In this document: one piece after another, positions 1 to 8,823 of the stretch
Layout: every line of letters begins with the position of its first letter
How positions within the stretch are numbered: position 1 is the stretch's first letter
Assembly: GCA_944366945.1 (NCBI GenBank)
Contig: CALVWJ010000014.1
Coordinates: 1 to 64,000 of the forward strand
Length of the DNA: 64,000 bases
Reading direction: 5' to 3'
Source: an uncultured Clostridia bacterium
Lineage (GTDB): Bacteria; Bacillota; Clostridia; Christensenellales; CAG-138
The notes under the pieces: generated by a model
The model's input: only the letters and a program-made list of their open reading frames with translations
Databases searched by the model: none
What the model was told of the DNA's origin: nothing
Position numbers and translations under genes: made by a program

Positions 1-80
1 CCCGCTGCGCCAACGCATTGCACAAAGCCGCGGGAAGGAACGCCCTTCGCTCCCCTCCCGCCGCTTCTTCCAGCCTGTTT

Positions 81-110
81 GCAGCCGGTTCTCTTGACCG
101 GCTGCTTTTT
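81..110 (+). terminator. Intrinsic terminator of an upstream gene outside the window
   Basis: A 9-bp perfect stem (GCAGCCGGT / ACCGGCTGC) with a 7-nt loop is followed directly by five T. It reads rightward, so it closes a plus-strand gene lying left of the window. Bases 1-80 hold no gene I can support. Confidence 0.8.
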
Positions 111-197
111 CGTTTGTTTGGTTTTGCCCTATTCATGGGCGCGCTGCACCTTGGGCTGCATGCTTGATGCGCTAACCGCGCCAAGGCGCTGCTTTAT

Positions 198-1373
198 TTA
201 TGCCTTTGCGCTTAGGTTTTCCACGATGCGCGCCACTGCGGCATCCACGAGTTCGCGCGACGTTGCAAGGTTCATGCGCACGCATGCGCCGAAACGCTCG
301 CCGCCGAACCAATCGCCATAATCAAAGGCAAGGCGGCATTTTTTCTGCATGAAGTCCTTTACCTCGCCGGGCGCAAGGTAAGCGCCGAAATCGAGCCAGA
401 GCAGGTATGTGCCCTCAAGGGGCGCAACCGCCACCTTGGGCAGGCGCTCGGAGAGCGTTTCGCGCACGGCGCGGGCGTTCCCCTCGATGATCGCAAGCAC
501 TTCCTCCAGCCAGGGCAGCCCATGCCGGTAAGCCGCTTCGGCTGCAATGTAGCCGAACGGGTTGCCGGAACGCACGCACAGCTTGGAGGTATAATCGTCA
601 AACCGGCGGCGGATCTCCGCATCCGGGATGATCACAAAGGAATTCTGGCAGGCGGCCAGGTTGAACGTTTTGCTCGGCGCCGTGAGCGTAACGAGGTTTG
701 CATCATACGCGCCCACCGTGGCGCTCGGGATGTGCTTTGCCGGGGCAAACACGATGTCGTGGTGGATCTCATCGGAAATCACGAACACGCCCAGCTCCTT
801 GCAGATGTCGAGCATCCCCTTGAGCTCTTCCCGCGTCCAGACGCGGCCAACCGGGTTGTGCGGCGAGGAAAGGATAAACGCGCGCACGCTGTTTTCCACA
901 ATATCGCGGCGAAATGCTGCAAGATCCACCGTATAGCGGCCGTTGCGCTTGATTAGGTCGCACATCACCAGCTTGCGGCCGTTGTCCTTGACGGCGTTTA
1001 GGAACGGGTAATAGACGGGCGTGAGCACAATCACCGCGTCGCCCGGCGCCGTCATGAGCTGCACGAACCAGTTGAGTGCCGCCACCACGCCGGGTGAAAA
1101 CCGGATATGCTCCCGGGATACCGCATAGCCATGCCGCTCCGCCTCCCAGGCGATAAACGCATCATAATAACCTTCGGGCACCTTGTAGTACCCCTGGGCG
1201 CCCATTGCAACATAAGCCTGCTGCGCCTGCAGCACGCATTGCGGCGCCTTGAAGTCCATATCAGCCACCCACATGGCCTGCAGATCCCCTTCGCCAAACA
1301 TGGCTTCGAGGTTGTCCCATTTGGCACAATCCGTGTTGCGCCGGTCTATGAATACGACCTGTTCTTCGCTCAT
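198..1373 (-). CDS. patB: PatB/MalY-type PLP-dependent C-S lyase (aminotransferase class I/II fold)
   Basis: The 391-residue protein is a full-length fold-type I PLP enzyme of the PatB/MalY group, which cleaves C-S bonds in cystathionine or cysteine conjugates and releases pyruvate, ammonia and a thiol. The N-terminal segment has the MWVADMDF-like signature of the group. SSPHNPVGRVW and SDEIHHDIVF are the conserved PLP-contacting motifs, and SKTFNLA places the Schiff-base lysine at about K235. A ribosome site (ATAGGAG) lies upstream of the ATG. The gene stands alone on the minus strand behind a leader of about 500 bases carrying a terminator-like hairpin (see 1430-1462). A true aminotransferase activity cannot be excluded. 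Confidence 0.88.
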   Translation of the reverse strand: MSEEQVVFIDRRNTDCAKWDNLEAMFGEGDLQAMWVADMDFKAPQCVLQAQQAYVAMGAQGYYKVPEGYYDAFIAWEAERHGYAVSREHIRFSPGVVAALNWFVQLMTAPGDAVIVLTPVYYPFLNAVKDNGRKLVMCDLIKRNGRYTVDLAAFRRDIVENSVRAFILSSPHNPVGRVWTREELKGMLDICKELGVFVISDEIHHDIVFAPAKHIPSATVGAYDANLVTLTAPSKTFNLAACQNSFVIIPDAEIRRRFDDYTSKLCVRSGNPFGYIAAEAAYRHGLPWLEEVLAIIEGNARAVRETLSERLPKVAVAPLEGTYLLWLDFGAYLAPGEVKDFMQKKCRLAFDYGDWFGGERFGACVRMNLATSRELVDAAVARIVENLSAKA

Positions 1374-1429
1374 CTTTTACGCTCCTATGTAAAATTTTGC
1401 CTCCACGTTGGGTGGCGCCGTGCTTTTAA

Positions 1430-1462
1430 AAAAGGCGGTGGGGTTGCTGCCCTCCGCCTTTT
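1430..1462 (-). terminator. Terminator-like hairpin in the leader of the PatB-type gene (possible attenuator)
   Basis: On the minus strand AAAAGGCGG pairs with CCGCCTTTT across a 15-nt loop and is followed by further T. It lies only about 57-90 bases before the patB start codon and almost 500 bases beyond the end of the preceding minus-strand gene, so it may act as an attenuator. Confidence 0.55.
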
Positions 1463-1914
1463 CCCAAAGGATTCCTTTTTTAAATGAAACGAATACGCTT
1501 TCTTGTTTTCCCGCCTGCTCCGCTTTCTCGCGCTCCATGCGGAGATGCCATGCGGGATGGATCTTGTTTTACTTTTTCCCGGGCTGCACAGCCTGCGCCG
1601 CTTCCTGCTGCGCCGGAAGGACCTTCCCGTTCCGCGCGCCAGCAAGGCAAATAAAGGCAAGCACCTGCAATCCCTTTCCCTTTTATTCAACGCAACGCGT
1701 TTTAACCTACGGGATTGCGCAACCAAAGCGCGATGCGCTGCACTTCCGGGCACAATTGTATTGCTTTCTATGCGTTTTTGAAAGAATCGAAAGAATGGCC
1801 CAATGGAAACACCCCTTTCCAATTCATCGCAGAAATCATGCTCAAAACCGGCTGATATGACGTAAATGCCGAGAGATTCCAGAATCGTGGATCCACATCG
1901 CCTTCTTTGTTAAT

Positions 1915-1943
1915 AGGATAACACACGAAGGGCAGTTTGTAAA
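1915..1943 (-). promoter_or_regulatory. Possible sigma-A promoter toward the PatB-type gene
   Basis: On the minus strand TTTACA and TATCCT are separated by 17 bases. The position, just after the HAD gene end, would give a leader of about 530 nt. The -10 matches the consensus at only four of six bases. Confidence 0.35.
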
Positions 1944-1959
1944 GTGGTATTTCCAGATT

Positions 1960-2697
1960 TTATCCAAGCAGCCTTCCGCCCAGCTTTTCTTCGAGAAACG
2001 CCACCATCGCCTTGAAATCCCCGCGGCGGTAGGGCGTAATGTCCGCGCCCGTACCGTTTTCCAAGTAGTCGGTAATCAGAAAGCCGGAAAGCCCCAGTTC
2101 AAGGGAGGAAAGGTCATCCACGGGATTGTTGCCCACCATGATGCATTCGCCGGGTGCCTTCCCAATCGCGGCAAGCGTTTCCCTGTAGTATCCAAGGTTT
2201 GGCTTGCAGAAATGCGCCGTTTCATAGGTGGTCACATACGAAAAATCCGCAAAGGAAAGGCCGATCCAGGAAAGCCGCGTTTCTACGGCCACGCGCGGGA
2301 AGACCGGGTTTGTGGCAAGGCAGAGCGTTAGGCCGCGCTCGCGCAGCGCCTGGAGCAGCGCCCCCACAGGCTGCACCTCTCCCACCACGCTGCGCGCAAC
2401 GTTGAATTCGTTTTCGTAAAACCCAACGAGTTCCGTTTCGAGCGCGCGCGCTTCTTCTCCCCATATGGCCGCAAATGCATCCCAAAACGCTTCGCGGTTG
2501 GTGCGCGTTCCATCGTTTTTGAGCATTGCGCCCGTCCCCTTCCACATCGATGCGAGAAAGGGCTCCTGCGCAAACCCAAGCGGCGCAACTTTTTTTGCAA
2601 GCGCAGCGAAATATGTGCGTACAAATGCGTCCTGCTCCATGGGCAAAAGCGTGCCATCCAAGTCAAATAAAATGGCGGTAATCGGTTGTTGGTTCAT
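1960..2697 (-). CDS. HAD-superfamily phosphatase
   Basis: The 245-residue protein is a soluble haloacid dehalogenase-type hydrolase. Motif I is FDLDGTL with the nucleophile at D12 and the general acid at D14. Motif II lies in LCLATNP, motif III is the lysine of FCKPNLGYY, and motif IV is MVGNNPVDDL. The helical cap after motif I (about residues 20-90) makes it subclass I, like phosphoglycolate phosphatases and beta-phosphoglucomutases. The start was set at the ATG preceded by GAGGGACAGG; the frame stays open about 70 codons further upstream, but that part shows no protein character. The substrate is unknown. Confidence 0.85.
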   Translation of the reverse strand: MNQQPITAILFDLDGTLLPMEQDAFVRTYFAALAKKVAPLGFAQEPFLASMWKGTGAMLKNDGTRTNREAFWDAFAAIWGEEARALETELVGFYENEFNVARSVVGEVQPVGALLQALRERGLTLCLATNPVFPRVAVETRLSWIGLSFADFSYVTTYETAHFCKPNLGYYRETLAAIGKAPGECIMVGNNPVDDLSSLELGLSGFLITDYLENGTGADITPYRRGDFKAMVAFLEEKLGGRLLG

Positions 2698-3153
2698 CCT
2701 GTCCCTCGTTCTTATGTTTGAAAATACCTGCTCATCATACCATGTTTTAAGCGGGAACGCAAAGCCCAGCGCCTTGCATCCCACTGCACCGCCCCGTCGG
2801 CGCGTTCCAAGCGCATTTTTGCGCGCACAAAGCGCCATTTTGCATCGGCTGCCTTCCCTTCGCAGCTTAGGCGTGCATTCTCCTGCGCATTTCCATCCTG
2901 CGCGCATCCTCGCCTAAGGAAGAAATTCAGCGAGCGCCTACGCAAAAAGCTTTTTGCGCTTTCTTCACAAGCGCGCAGGGGCAGCCCGCCGCGGAAGTGC
3001 CGCAAAGGCCCAAGTGCCCCCGGCTTTGGAAATCCGGCCATGTGCTCCCTTGGGCCGAAAAAAGCGCGGGCGCAGATCGCTGCCCCGCGTTGGGATTTCA
3101 GAAAGGGGCGCAAATTGCACCCCTTTCCTGTTGAATTCTTGATGCGGTTGCCG
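2698..3153. other. Intergenic region with an 18-bp perfect palindrome
   Basis: No gene is supportable in these 456 bases between two minus-strand genes. The only structure I see is the uninterrupted palindrome CGCAAAAAGCTTTTTGCG at 2941-2958, which could fold into a bidirectional terminator-like stem. Confidence 0.5.
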
Positions 3154-4569
3154 CTATTGTTCCACAGGTGCGCCGCACTGCGTGCAGAAGCGCGCTTTGG
3201 GATCGAGCTTTGCGCCGCATTTTGCGCAAAACGCAGGTCTCGGCGGCTGCGATGTGGCCGATTCGGGCTTCTTTGCCCCGCACTGCGGGCAAAACCGCAT
3301 GCTTGCCGGGTTCTTCGCACCGCATGCGCACGTCCATTCGGCCTCAGCCTTCGGCTCGGGCTTGGGTTCGGGCTTTTTCGCTCCGCACTGCGGGCAGAAA
3401 CGCATGCCTTCCGGGTTCTTCGCGCCGCATGCGCACGTCCATTCGGCCTCAGCCTTCGGCTCGGGCTTGGGTTCGGGCTTTTTCGCTCCGCACATGCCGC
3501 AGAACCGCATGCTCTCCGGGTTCTTCGCGCCGCATGCGCACGTCCAGCCTGCCGCTTGCTGCTGCATCTGCTGCATCTGCTGCTGGTTGGCCTGGGAAAA
3601 CGCGCCCGCCATGCCTGCGCCTGCGTTCATCCCGATGCCCACGCCCATAAACGCCTGCGCGGCACCCGCGCTGTTGCTGCCCGCCGCTTCCACGCCGCGC
3701 GCCATTGCGCCCTGCACATATCCTTCGCGCACGGAAGGATCGGAAAGCATTGCGCCCTGGTTGCGCATGTTGATCAGCTTCTGGGATTCCTCATCATAGG
3801 AAATGCTCCCAATGCCAACAGCCTGGATCTCCATGCCGCGCATCTGCCGCCAATCCGCATCGAGCGTAGTGGCCATATATTTGGAAAGCTCGCGCCCCTT
3901 GGATGGCAGGAAGCTGATACGCTCGCCCTCCGCGGAGAGCTGGTTGATGGCTGCCTGCAGCGCCTCGAGGAATTCGTTCAAATACTGCTCGTTGATATCC
4001 TGGATGTCCACGCGCTTCGCATCGCGCGGCACAGCCTCCGCATAGAATTTCAGCGGGTCCGTGATCTTGATGGAATAGCTGCCATAGGCACGCAGGAACA
4101 GCTCGGAATTGTAAAAGTTATCATAGTATTGCAGCGGGTTGCGTGTGCCGAATTTGATGCCCTTGATCTCCTGCAGGTTGATGAAAAACACCTTTTGCTT
4201 GCCGGAGGGCACGCCGCCATATTTCACGCGGGAAAATGTTTCCTTCACCGATGCTCCCAGCTGGCCGTTGAAAAGCGACGGCATGCTGGAATCATCCACC
4301 TTGTAATACCCGGGTTCCGCCGTGTAATCCACCACTTTGCCGCCATCTACGAGCAGCATGCACTGGTTATCATAAACGTGAATGATGGAACCATTGGACA
4401 CGGTATCCTCCGTGCCCTTCGTATTGGAACTGCGCGCATCGCCCTTTCGGACCTTCACGCCCGTGGTAAACACGGTCGCATCATGCATGGAATCGGACTC
4501 ATATACCTCAAGCCACGAATCCGCCAGCCCGCCGCCGATTGCGCCTGCGATTGCTTTGATAATGCCCAT
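3154..4569 (-). CDS. SPFH-domain (YdjI/virion-core-like) protein with four C-terminal zinc ribbons
   Basis: The 471-residue protein begins with the MGIIKAIAG segment typical of YdjI-like SPFH proteins, followed by an SPFH (band-7-like) region to about residue 240. A low-complexity Gly/Ala/Met/Gln linker covers roughly 285-340. From W342 onward there are four zinc ribbons of the C-X-C or C-X2-C plus C-X2-C type: three near-identical 34-35-residue units starting at W342, W377 and W412, then a divergent CAKCG...CTQCG unit at the C terminus. GGAGGTAACAGC precedes the ATG. Family members are thought to organise membrane-associated complexes; the exact role is unknown. The ribbon number is probably variable because the units are tandem DNA repeats. 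Confidence 0.8.
   Translation of the reverse strand: MGIIKAIAGAIGGGLADSWLEVYESDSMHDATVFTTGVKVRKGDARSSNTKGTEDTVSNGSIIHVYDNQCMLLVDGGKVVDYTAEPGYYKVDDSSMPSLFNGQLGASVKETFSRVKYGGVPSGKQKVFFINLQEIKGIKFGTRNPLQYYDNFYNSELFLRAYGSYSIKITDPLKFYAEAVPRDAKRVDIQDINEQYLNEFLEALQAAINQLSAEGERISFLPSKGRELSKYMATTLDADWRQMRGMEIQAVGIGSISYDEESQKLINMRNQGAMLSDPSVREGYVQGAMARGVEAAGSNSAGAAQAFMGVGIGMNAGAGMAGAFSQANQQQMQQMQQQAAGWTCACGAKNPESMRFCGMCGAKKPEPKPEPKAEAEWTCACGAKNPEGMRFCPQCGAKKPEPKPEPKAEAEWTCACGAKNPASMRFCPQCGAKKPESATSQPPRPAFCAKCGAKLDPKARFCTQCGAPVEQ
3262..3546 (-). repeat. 105-bp tandem repeats encoding zinc ribbons
   Basis: Three in-frame copies with a 105-bp period (35 codons) can be aligned through the recurring ttcttcgc at 3311, 3416 and 3521. 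The linker-coding part of the first two copies is almost identical at the DNA level, which suggests recent duplication. Confidence 0.85.
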
Positions 4570-4713
4570 GTGCTGTTACCTCCACGCCTTAATTTCATGA
4601 AGCTGGTTTGCATTCCAGTCCAGGCATTTTTATTGTACCCCAAAGCGGCGCGCCCTTCAATCAATAATTCAGCCCGCAAATATGGAATTTCCGTGACTTT
4701 CCTGCCTTGAAAC

Positions 4714-5337
4714 TCAGCTGTTTTTCATGATGACGCTTTCGATTACGTCGCTCGCGTGCTCGCAGGCGTCAAAGCAGTTTTCAAGGCCCTCATAAAGGTG
4801 CGTCCAGCTCAGCACAGTGATCGGGTCTCGCTCGGTTGTGTAAAGGAGGCGCATGGCTTTAAGGTACAGCGCGTCCGCCTCGCTCTCAAGGGAGTTCACA
4901 TCTACAATCGCCGGGCGGATGGTTTCGGATTTCCGAAAGTTTCCAAGCTCGCCCACCGCCCTGCACAGCGCCGCCACGCAGCGCACGAGCAGCGCCGTAA
5001 ATTCCCCAACATCGTCGCGCATGGCCGTGATATTGTGGATGTAAACGCGCTGCATGACATCATCGATGCAATCCACCACATTATCGAGCTCCTGGGAAAG
5101 CGCAACCAGGTCCTCAAGCTCAATCGGCGTCATGAATTCGCGCCCCAGCCGCTCCATCATATCATGCTTGAGCATATCCGCCTCGTGCTCAATGGCATGC
5201 ACATCCTCCATCCTGCTGCCCAGCGTTATCACCTCAAATGTGGCGAGCGCGGCCTGAAGATGCTTCGCCGCATCCAGCCCAAACTGCGCGCAGCGCGCCA
5301 TGGTTTCAAAATAATACTGATCCTTGGATTGTTTCAT
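4714..5337 (-). CDS. DUF47/PhoU-like phosphate transport accessory protein
   Basis: The 207-residue all-helical protein has the PhoU-like DUF47 pattern: an ExExxAD-type stretch (IEHEADMLKHDMMERL), the ELDNVVDCIDDVMQR segment and a second ESEAD repeat (LESEADALYLKAMR). These are the metal-binding or phosphate-regulatory motifs of the family. It is translated just behind the PiT phosphate transporter gene (42-bp gap, same strand), the usual pairing in which it regulates or assists Pi uptake. AAAGGAGC precedes the ATG. Confidence 0.87.
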   Translation of the reverse strand: MKQSKDQYYFETMARCAQFGLDAAKHLQAALATFEVITLGSRMEDVHAIEHEADMLKHDMMERLGREFMTPIELEDLVALSQELDNVVDCIDDVMQRVYIHNITAMRDDVGEFTALLVRCVAALCRAVGELGNFRKSETIRPAIVDVNSLESEADALYLKAMRLLYTTERDPITVLSWTHLYEGLENCFDACEHASDVIESVIMKNS

Positions 5338-5379
5338 GTTTTATTTGCTCCTTTGCTTCAAGCCGGTTCCGGCATGAAT

Positions 5380-6429
5380 TTAAAATATCCACATAAACAG
5401 CTTGGCCATAATGAAGCCCAGCAGCCCGCAGCCTGGGAAAGTGAGCACCCAGGCGAGCGCCATTTCACCCACGATCTTCCAGTTTACGGCGGAAAGCCTG
5501 CGCGATGCGCCCACGCCCATGATGGCGGTGGTTTTCGTGTGCGTTGTGCTTACGGGGATGCCCGTGAGCGAGGAGAGCAGCAGGCAGAACGAAGCGGCGG
5601 CATCCGCCGCGAAGCCCTGGTACGGCCTAAGCTTGACCATATCCATGCCCACGGATTTGATGATGCGGTAACCGCCGATGCTCGTGCCGAGCGCCATCAC
5701 CACGGAGCAGAGCACCATGAGCCAGACCGGCACGCTGAACTCCGTTGCCGTTTGCCCGTTCACAAGGAAAATGCCAAGCAGAAATACGCCCATGAACTTC
5801 TGCCCATCCTGCGCGCCATGCATGAAGGCCATGCCCGCGCCGCCGGCGATCTGCGCCTTTTTGAAAAACGATGTGGTTTTGCGCCGGTTCATATCCCGGC
5901 AGCAGAATTCCGTGAGCCGCGTTGCAAAAAAGCCCATGCCAAAGCCGAGCAGCGTGGAAAGGCCAAGGCCGTAGAGCACCTTGACCCATTCCTGGAAATT
6001 GATGCCTTCAAGGCTGGAATGCAGCGCGATGGCCGCACCGGAAAGCCCGGCGATGAGCGCGTGGCTTTCGCTTGTGGGAATGCCGAACGCCCACGCCGCC
6101 GTGGCCCATACCACAATGGCAAAGAGCGCCGCACAGAGCGCCACAATGGCCTCATGCGTGTTGCCGCCAAAATCAACCATGTTGTAAATGGTCATTGCAA
6201 CCCGGGAATTGATGAACGTCATCACAAGAACGCCGAGGAAGTTGAACACTGCCGCCATGATGATCGCGGTGGGCGCGCGCATGGCGCGCGTGGAAACACA
6301 GGTGGCAATTGCGTTTGGCGCGTCCGTCCAGCCGTTCACCAGGATAACGCCCAGCGTGAGCGCTACGGTCACGGCGAGCAGGGGATTGCTGAACACCTGG
6401 GACAAGAAGTCTCTCAAAGGGATGGTCAT
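5380..6429 (-). CDS. pit: PiT-family inorganic phosphate transporter
   Basis: The 349-residue polytopic membrane protein carries both halves of the PiT signature: GWTDAPNAIATCVSTRA near the N terminus and HGAQDGQKFMGV in the second half, each with the conserved Asn/Asp that binds phosphate and the coupling cation. IPTSESHAL and VSTTHTKT are the paired (P/S)TSxSH-type repeats. About ten hydrophobic helices are visible. It is the first gene of a two-gene operon with the DUF47 protein and has a recognisable promoter upstream. Low-affinity H+ or Na+ coupled Pi import is the family role. Confidence 0.92.
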   Translation of the reverse strand: MTIPLRDFLSQVFSNPLLAVTVALTLGVILVNGWTDAPNAIATCVSTRAMRAPTAIIMAAVFNFLGVLVMTFINSRVAMTIYNMVDFGGNTHEAIVALCAALFAIVVWATAAWAFGIPTSESHALIAGLSGAAIALHSSLEGINFQEWVKVLYGLGLSTLLGFGMGFFATRLTEFCCRDMNRRKTTSFFKKAQIAGGAGMAFMHGAQDGQKFMGVFLLGIFLVNGQTATEFSVPVWLMVLCSVVMALGTSIGGYRIIKSVGMDMVKLRPYQGFAADAAASFCLLLSSLTGIPVSTTHTKTTAIMGVGASRRLSAVNWKIVGEMALAWVLTFPGCGLLGFIMAKLFMWIF

Positions 6430-6477
6430 GCTTTACTCCATTCTTACGGTCTTTTTATACATTCCTGCTTTTTATTC

Positions 6478-6505
6478 ATTATAACATCCGAAAAAAAGCT
6501 CTGAA
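6478..6505 (-). promoter_or_regulatory. Promoter of the pit operon
   Basis: On the minus strand a perfect TATAAT (6478-6483) follows TTCAGA (6500-6505) at 16 bases. It lies about 50 bases before the pit start codon. Confidence 0.5.
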
Positions 6506-6552
6506 ACAGAATTTTTCAAATTGCGTCGTTAAGAATGCGTAAATGCAGCGCG

Positions 6553-6581
6553 TGGACTTTTGGGCGCGCATGTGCTTTAAT
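6553..6581 (+). promoter_or_regulatory. Possible promoter of the HAD-IIB/mutY pair
   Basis: TGGACT and TTTAAT are separated by 17 bases, ending 31 bases before the HAD-IIB start codon. Confidence 0.4.
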
Positions 6582-6612
6582 GGAAGCAAGATTACGCGCG
6601 ATTGGAGGCATT

Positions 6613-7398
6613 ATGCGCCCTATCCTGGAAATGGCACCTGCGGAAGCGGCCAGCATCCGCACGGTACTTTTTGATATCGACGATACCATAACCACATCCG
6701 GCAAGCTAACCGCCGGGGCTTACAGCGCCATGTGGTCGCTTGCGGGGGCAGGGCTTCGGCTGATCCCGGTCACCGGGCGCCCTGCCGGCTGGTGCGATCT
6801 CATTATCCGTGAATGGCCGGTTTGCGCGGTCATCGGGGAAAACGGGGCGTTTGCGCTGCACGCCCTAAACGGCGGGAAGCCGCGCCTTTTCCTCCACCCA
6901 GAGGCACCGCACGATGCGCAGCTGCGCCTTGCGGCCGTGCGGGAAGCTGTGCTTGCCGCCGTGCCGGGCAGCCGCGTTGCGCAGGATCAGTTTTGCCGCA
7001 AATACGACCTTGCCATCGACTTCTCTGAGGATGCGCCGCGCCTGCCCCTTTCCGCCGCAGAGGAGATCCGGCGCGTCTGCATCGCCCATGGCGCGCATGC
7101 AAAAATAAGCTCCATCCATGTAAACGCCTGGTTTGGCGATTACGATAAGCGCTCCATGGCGGAGCTGCTGTTCCGGGAAGTTTTCCGCGAGGTTCCGTTT
7201 GCAGGGAGCATCTTTTTCGGCGATTCCCCCAACGATGCGCCCATGTTCGAAGCGTTCCCGCTTGCGTGCGCGGTAGCCAATATCGCCCCCTTTGCGGACT
7301 CCATGCCCTGTTTGCCGCCCTATGTCACCTCCCTGCCCGGCGGCGCCGGTTTTGCGGAGGCAGCTGCGCACATCCTTGCCCAAAGGGGGCGCGCATGA
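6613..7398 (+). CDS. HAD-IIB family sugar-phosphatase-like hydrolase
   Basis: The 261-residue protein has HAD motif I at LFDIDDTIT, motif II in IPVTGRPAG, the motif III lysine in DYDKRSM and motif IV in FFGDSPNDAPMF. The cap between motifs II and III places it in subclass IIB (Cof-type and sucrose/mannosyl-3-phosphoglycerate phosphatase-like). The chosen ATG is preceded by GGAGG; an open frame continues 26 codons upstream without a ribosome site. Its stop overlaps the mutY start (ATGA), so the two are translationally coupled. The substrate is unknown. Confidence 0.83.
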   Translation: MRPILEMAPAEAASIRTVLFDIDDTITTSGKLTAGAYSAMWSLAGAGLRLIPVTGRPAGWCDLIIREWPVCAVIGENGAFALHALNGGKPRLFLHPEAPHDAQLRLAAVREAVLAAVPGSRVAQDQFCRKYDLAIDFSEDAPRLPLSAAEEIRRVCIAHGAHAKISSIHVNAWFGDYDKRSMAELLFREVFREVPFAGSIFFGDSPNDAPMFEAFPLACAVANIAPFADSMPCLPPYVTSLPGGAGFAEAAAHILAQRGRA

Positions 7399-8468
7399 GC
7401 AGCTTTTCCGAATTTCCGTTCCGCGCGCTCCCGGAGGCGCTCCTGCCCTGGTATGCCGCTTGTGCGCGGCCGCTCCCCTGGCGCGAAAGCAGGGACCCTT
7501 ACCGCGTTTGGATTTCCGAAATCATGCTGCAGCAGACCCGCGTTGCTGCAGTGCTCGAATATTACGCGCGCTTCCTCGCGGCGCTGCCGGATGTGTTTGC
7601 CCTCGCCTCGGTGGACGAAGCGCGCCTGCTCAAGCTCTGGGAAGGGCTTGGGTATTACCGCCGCGCGCGCAACCTAAAGCGCGCAGCGGAAGTCATCGTT
7701 GCAGAATATGGCGGCGTGTTCCCGGAAGCCTATGCGGCGCTGCGTGCGCTGCCCGGCATTGGCGATTATACAGCCGGCGCAATCGCCTCCATCTGTTTTG
7801 ATGCCCCCACCCCTGCCATCGACGGCAACGTGCTGCGCATTGCCGCGCGCCTTGCGGACTGCGCCGACTGCGTGGATGCGCCTTCCACCAAGCGCGCGCT
7901 GCACGAAGCGCTTGCGGCAGCCTATCCGCCCGGGCAATGCGGTGCGTTTACCCAGGCGCTCATGGAGCTTGGCGCAACCGTATGCCTGCCGGGCGGCGCG
8001 CCGCGCTGCGCCGTTTGCCCTGCCGCATCGCTCTGCCGCAGCCGCATGCACGGCACGGCAAGGGAGCTCCCCGTGCGCGCAAAAAAGCAGCAACGCCGCA
8101 TCGAAGCCTATACGGCGCTGCTGCTCGTTGACCCGGACGGCCGCATCGCGCTTTGCAAGCGCCCGGAAAGCGGCCTGCTCGGCGGGCTCTGGGCGCTGCC
8201 CAACGCGCCCGGCGCACGGGGGCCGCAAGAGGCGCTCGCGCTCGCCGAAGCGTTCGGCGCAAAGCCGCTCTCCCTTGCCGCCTCCGCCGAGTATACGCAT
8301 GTTTTCACGCACGTGGAATGGCGTATAACCTGCTACCGCATTGCATGTGCCGCACCGGAGGGCAAAAGCGCGTGCATCTGGGCGGATGCTGATGCGCGTG
8401 CGGCGCACTATGCCTTGCCCACAGCCTTTGCAAAGGCGCTCGAGCACCTTCACCTGGAGCAGCGCTGA
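7395..8468 (+). CDS. mutY: A/G-specific adenine DNA glycosylase MutY
   Basis: The 357-residue protein removes adenine mispaired with 8-oxoguanine. The catalytic Glu lies in SEIMLQQTRV (E42), the helix-hairpin-helix is LPGIGDYTAGAI (about 119-130) and the catalytic Asp is D143 in PAIDGNVLRI. A [4Fe-4S] loop follows with four cysteines spaced C-X7-C-X2-C-X5-C, one residue longer in the first gap than in E. coli MutY but also how I recall clostridial forms. The C-terminal third (from about residue 230) is the NUDIX-like 8-oxoG recognition domain. The start codon overlaps the stop of the HAD-IIB gene. Confidence 0.95.
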   Translation: MSSFSEFPFRALPEALLPWYAACARPLPWRESRDPYRVWISEIMLQQTRVAAVLEYYARFLAALPDVFALASVDEARLLKLWEGLGYYRRARNLKRAAEVIVAEYGGVFPEAYAALRALPGIGDYTAGAIASICFDAPTPAIDGNVLRIAARLADCADCVDAPSTKRALHEALAAAYPPGQCGAFTQALMELGATVCLPGGAPRCAVCPAASLCRSRMHGTARELPVRAKKQQRRIEAYTALLLVDPDGRIALCKRPESGLLGGLWALPNAPGARGPQEALALAEAFGAKPLSLAASAEYTHVFTHVEWRITCYRIACAAPEGKSACIWADADARAAHYALPTAFAKALEHLHLEQR

Positions 8469-8653
8469 GCATGCCGTCCCCTAAGGAGTCGGGGCCGCAG
8501 CCGCCGAAAGCTATAACTGAGTTCGGCAGTCAAGGCATTTTGCCCCGAAGGAGCAAGGGAGCACCCTTTGCGCTCTCTAGCGATGCGACAAATCCGCAAA
8601 GCCCTTGCGCAGCCACGGATTCCGCCTGTGGTTCACCGGCCCTAAGCTCAAAA
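8469..8653. other. Short gap after mutY, no gene seen
   Basis: No coding region is supportable between the mutY stop and its likely terminator. A fragment at about 8538-8560 (gccccgaaggagcaaggg) faintly resembles part of the 111-bp repeats at 60.5-60.9 kb, but the match is too short to claim homology. Confidence 0.4.
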
Positions 8654-8681
8654 AAGCGGCTCCGGCCGCTTAGCCTTTTTT
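8654..8681 (+). terminator. Rightward intrinsic terminator after mutY
   Basis: AAGCGGC pairs perfectly with GCCGCTT across a TCCG tetraloop, followed after four bases by six T. Confidence 0.7.
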
Positions 8682-8823
8682 CAGCTCGCAATGCCCGCCA
8701 TGCGCCGCCGCAGGAGCGGCTTCCCCTGCACGCCGGGCTTCCGTCCCGTTCCTTTCTCCATTTGCGGCGCTCAGCTCCACCCCCGGACGCGAAGCGCGCT
8801 GCAAGCCCTTTTTGCGGCATGCA

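Larger units (their letters stand above)
1374..1959 (-). other. Long intergenic region, probable leader of the PatB-type gene
   Basis: No coding region is supportable in these 586 bases. The stretch contains a possible minus-strand promoter near its right end and a terminator-like hairpin close to the patB start, so it may be a long untranslated leader. I checked for T-box and S-box (SAM) consensus cores and saw neither. Confidence 0.5.

Noticed and set aside
1463..1914. T-box or SAM riboswitch upstream of the PatB-type gene
   Set aside because: Neither the T-box core (AGGGTGGNACCGCG) nor the S-box core was found on the minus strand.
7395..8468. Odd first spacing (C-X7-C) in the MutY iron-sulfur loop
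   Set aside because: The remaining spacing is normal and I recall the same extra residue in other clostridial MutY proteins, so it is not treated as a defect.
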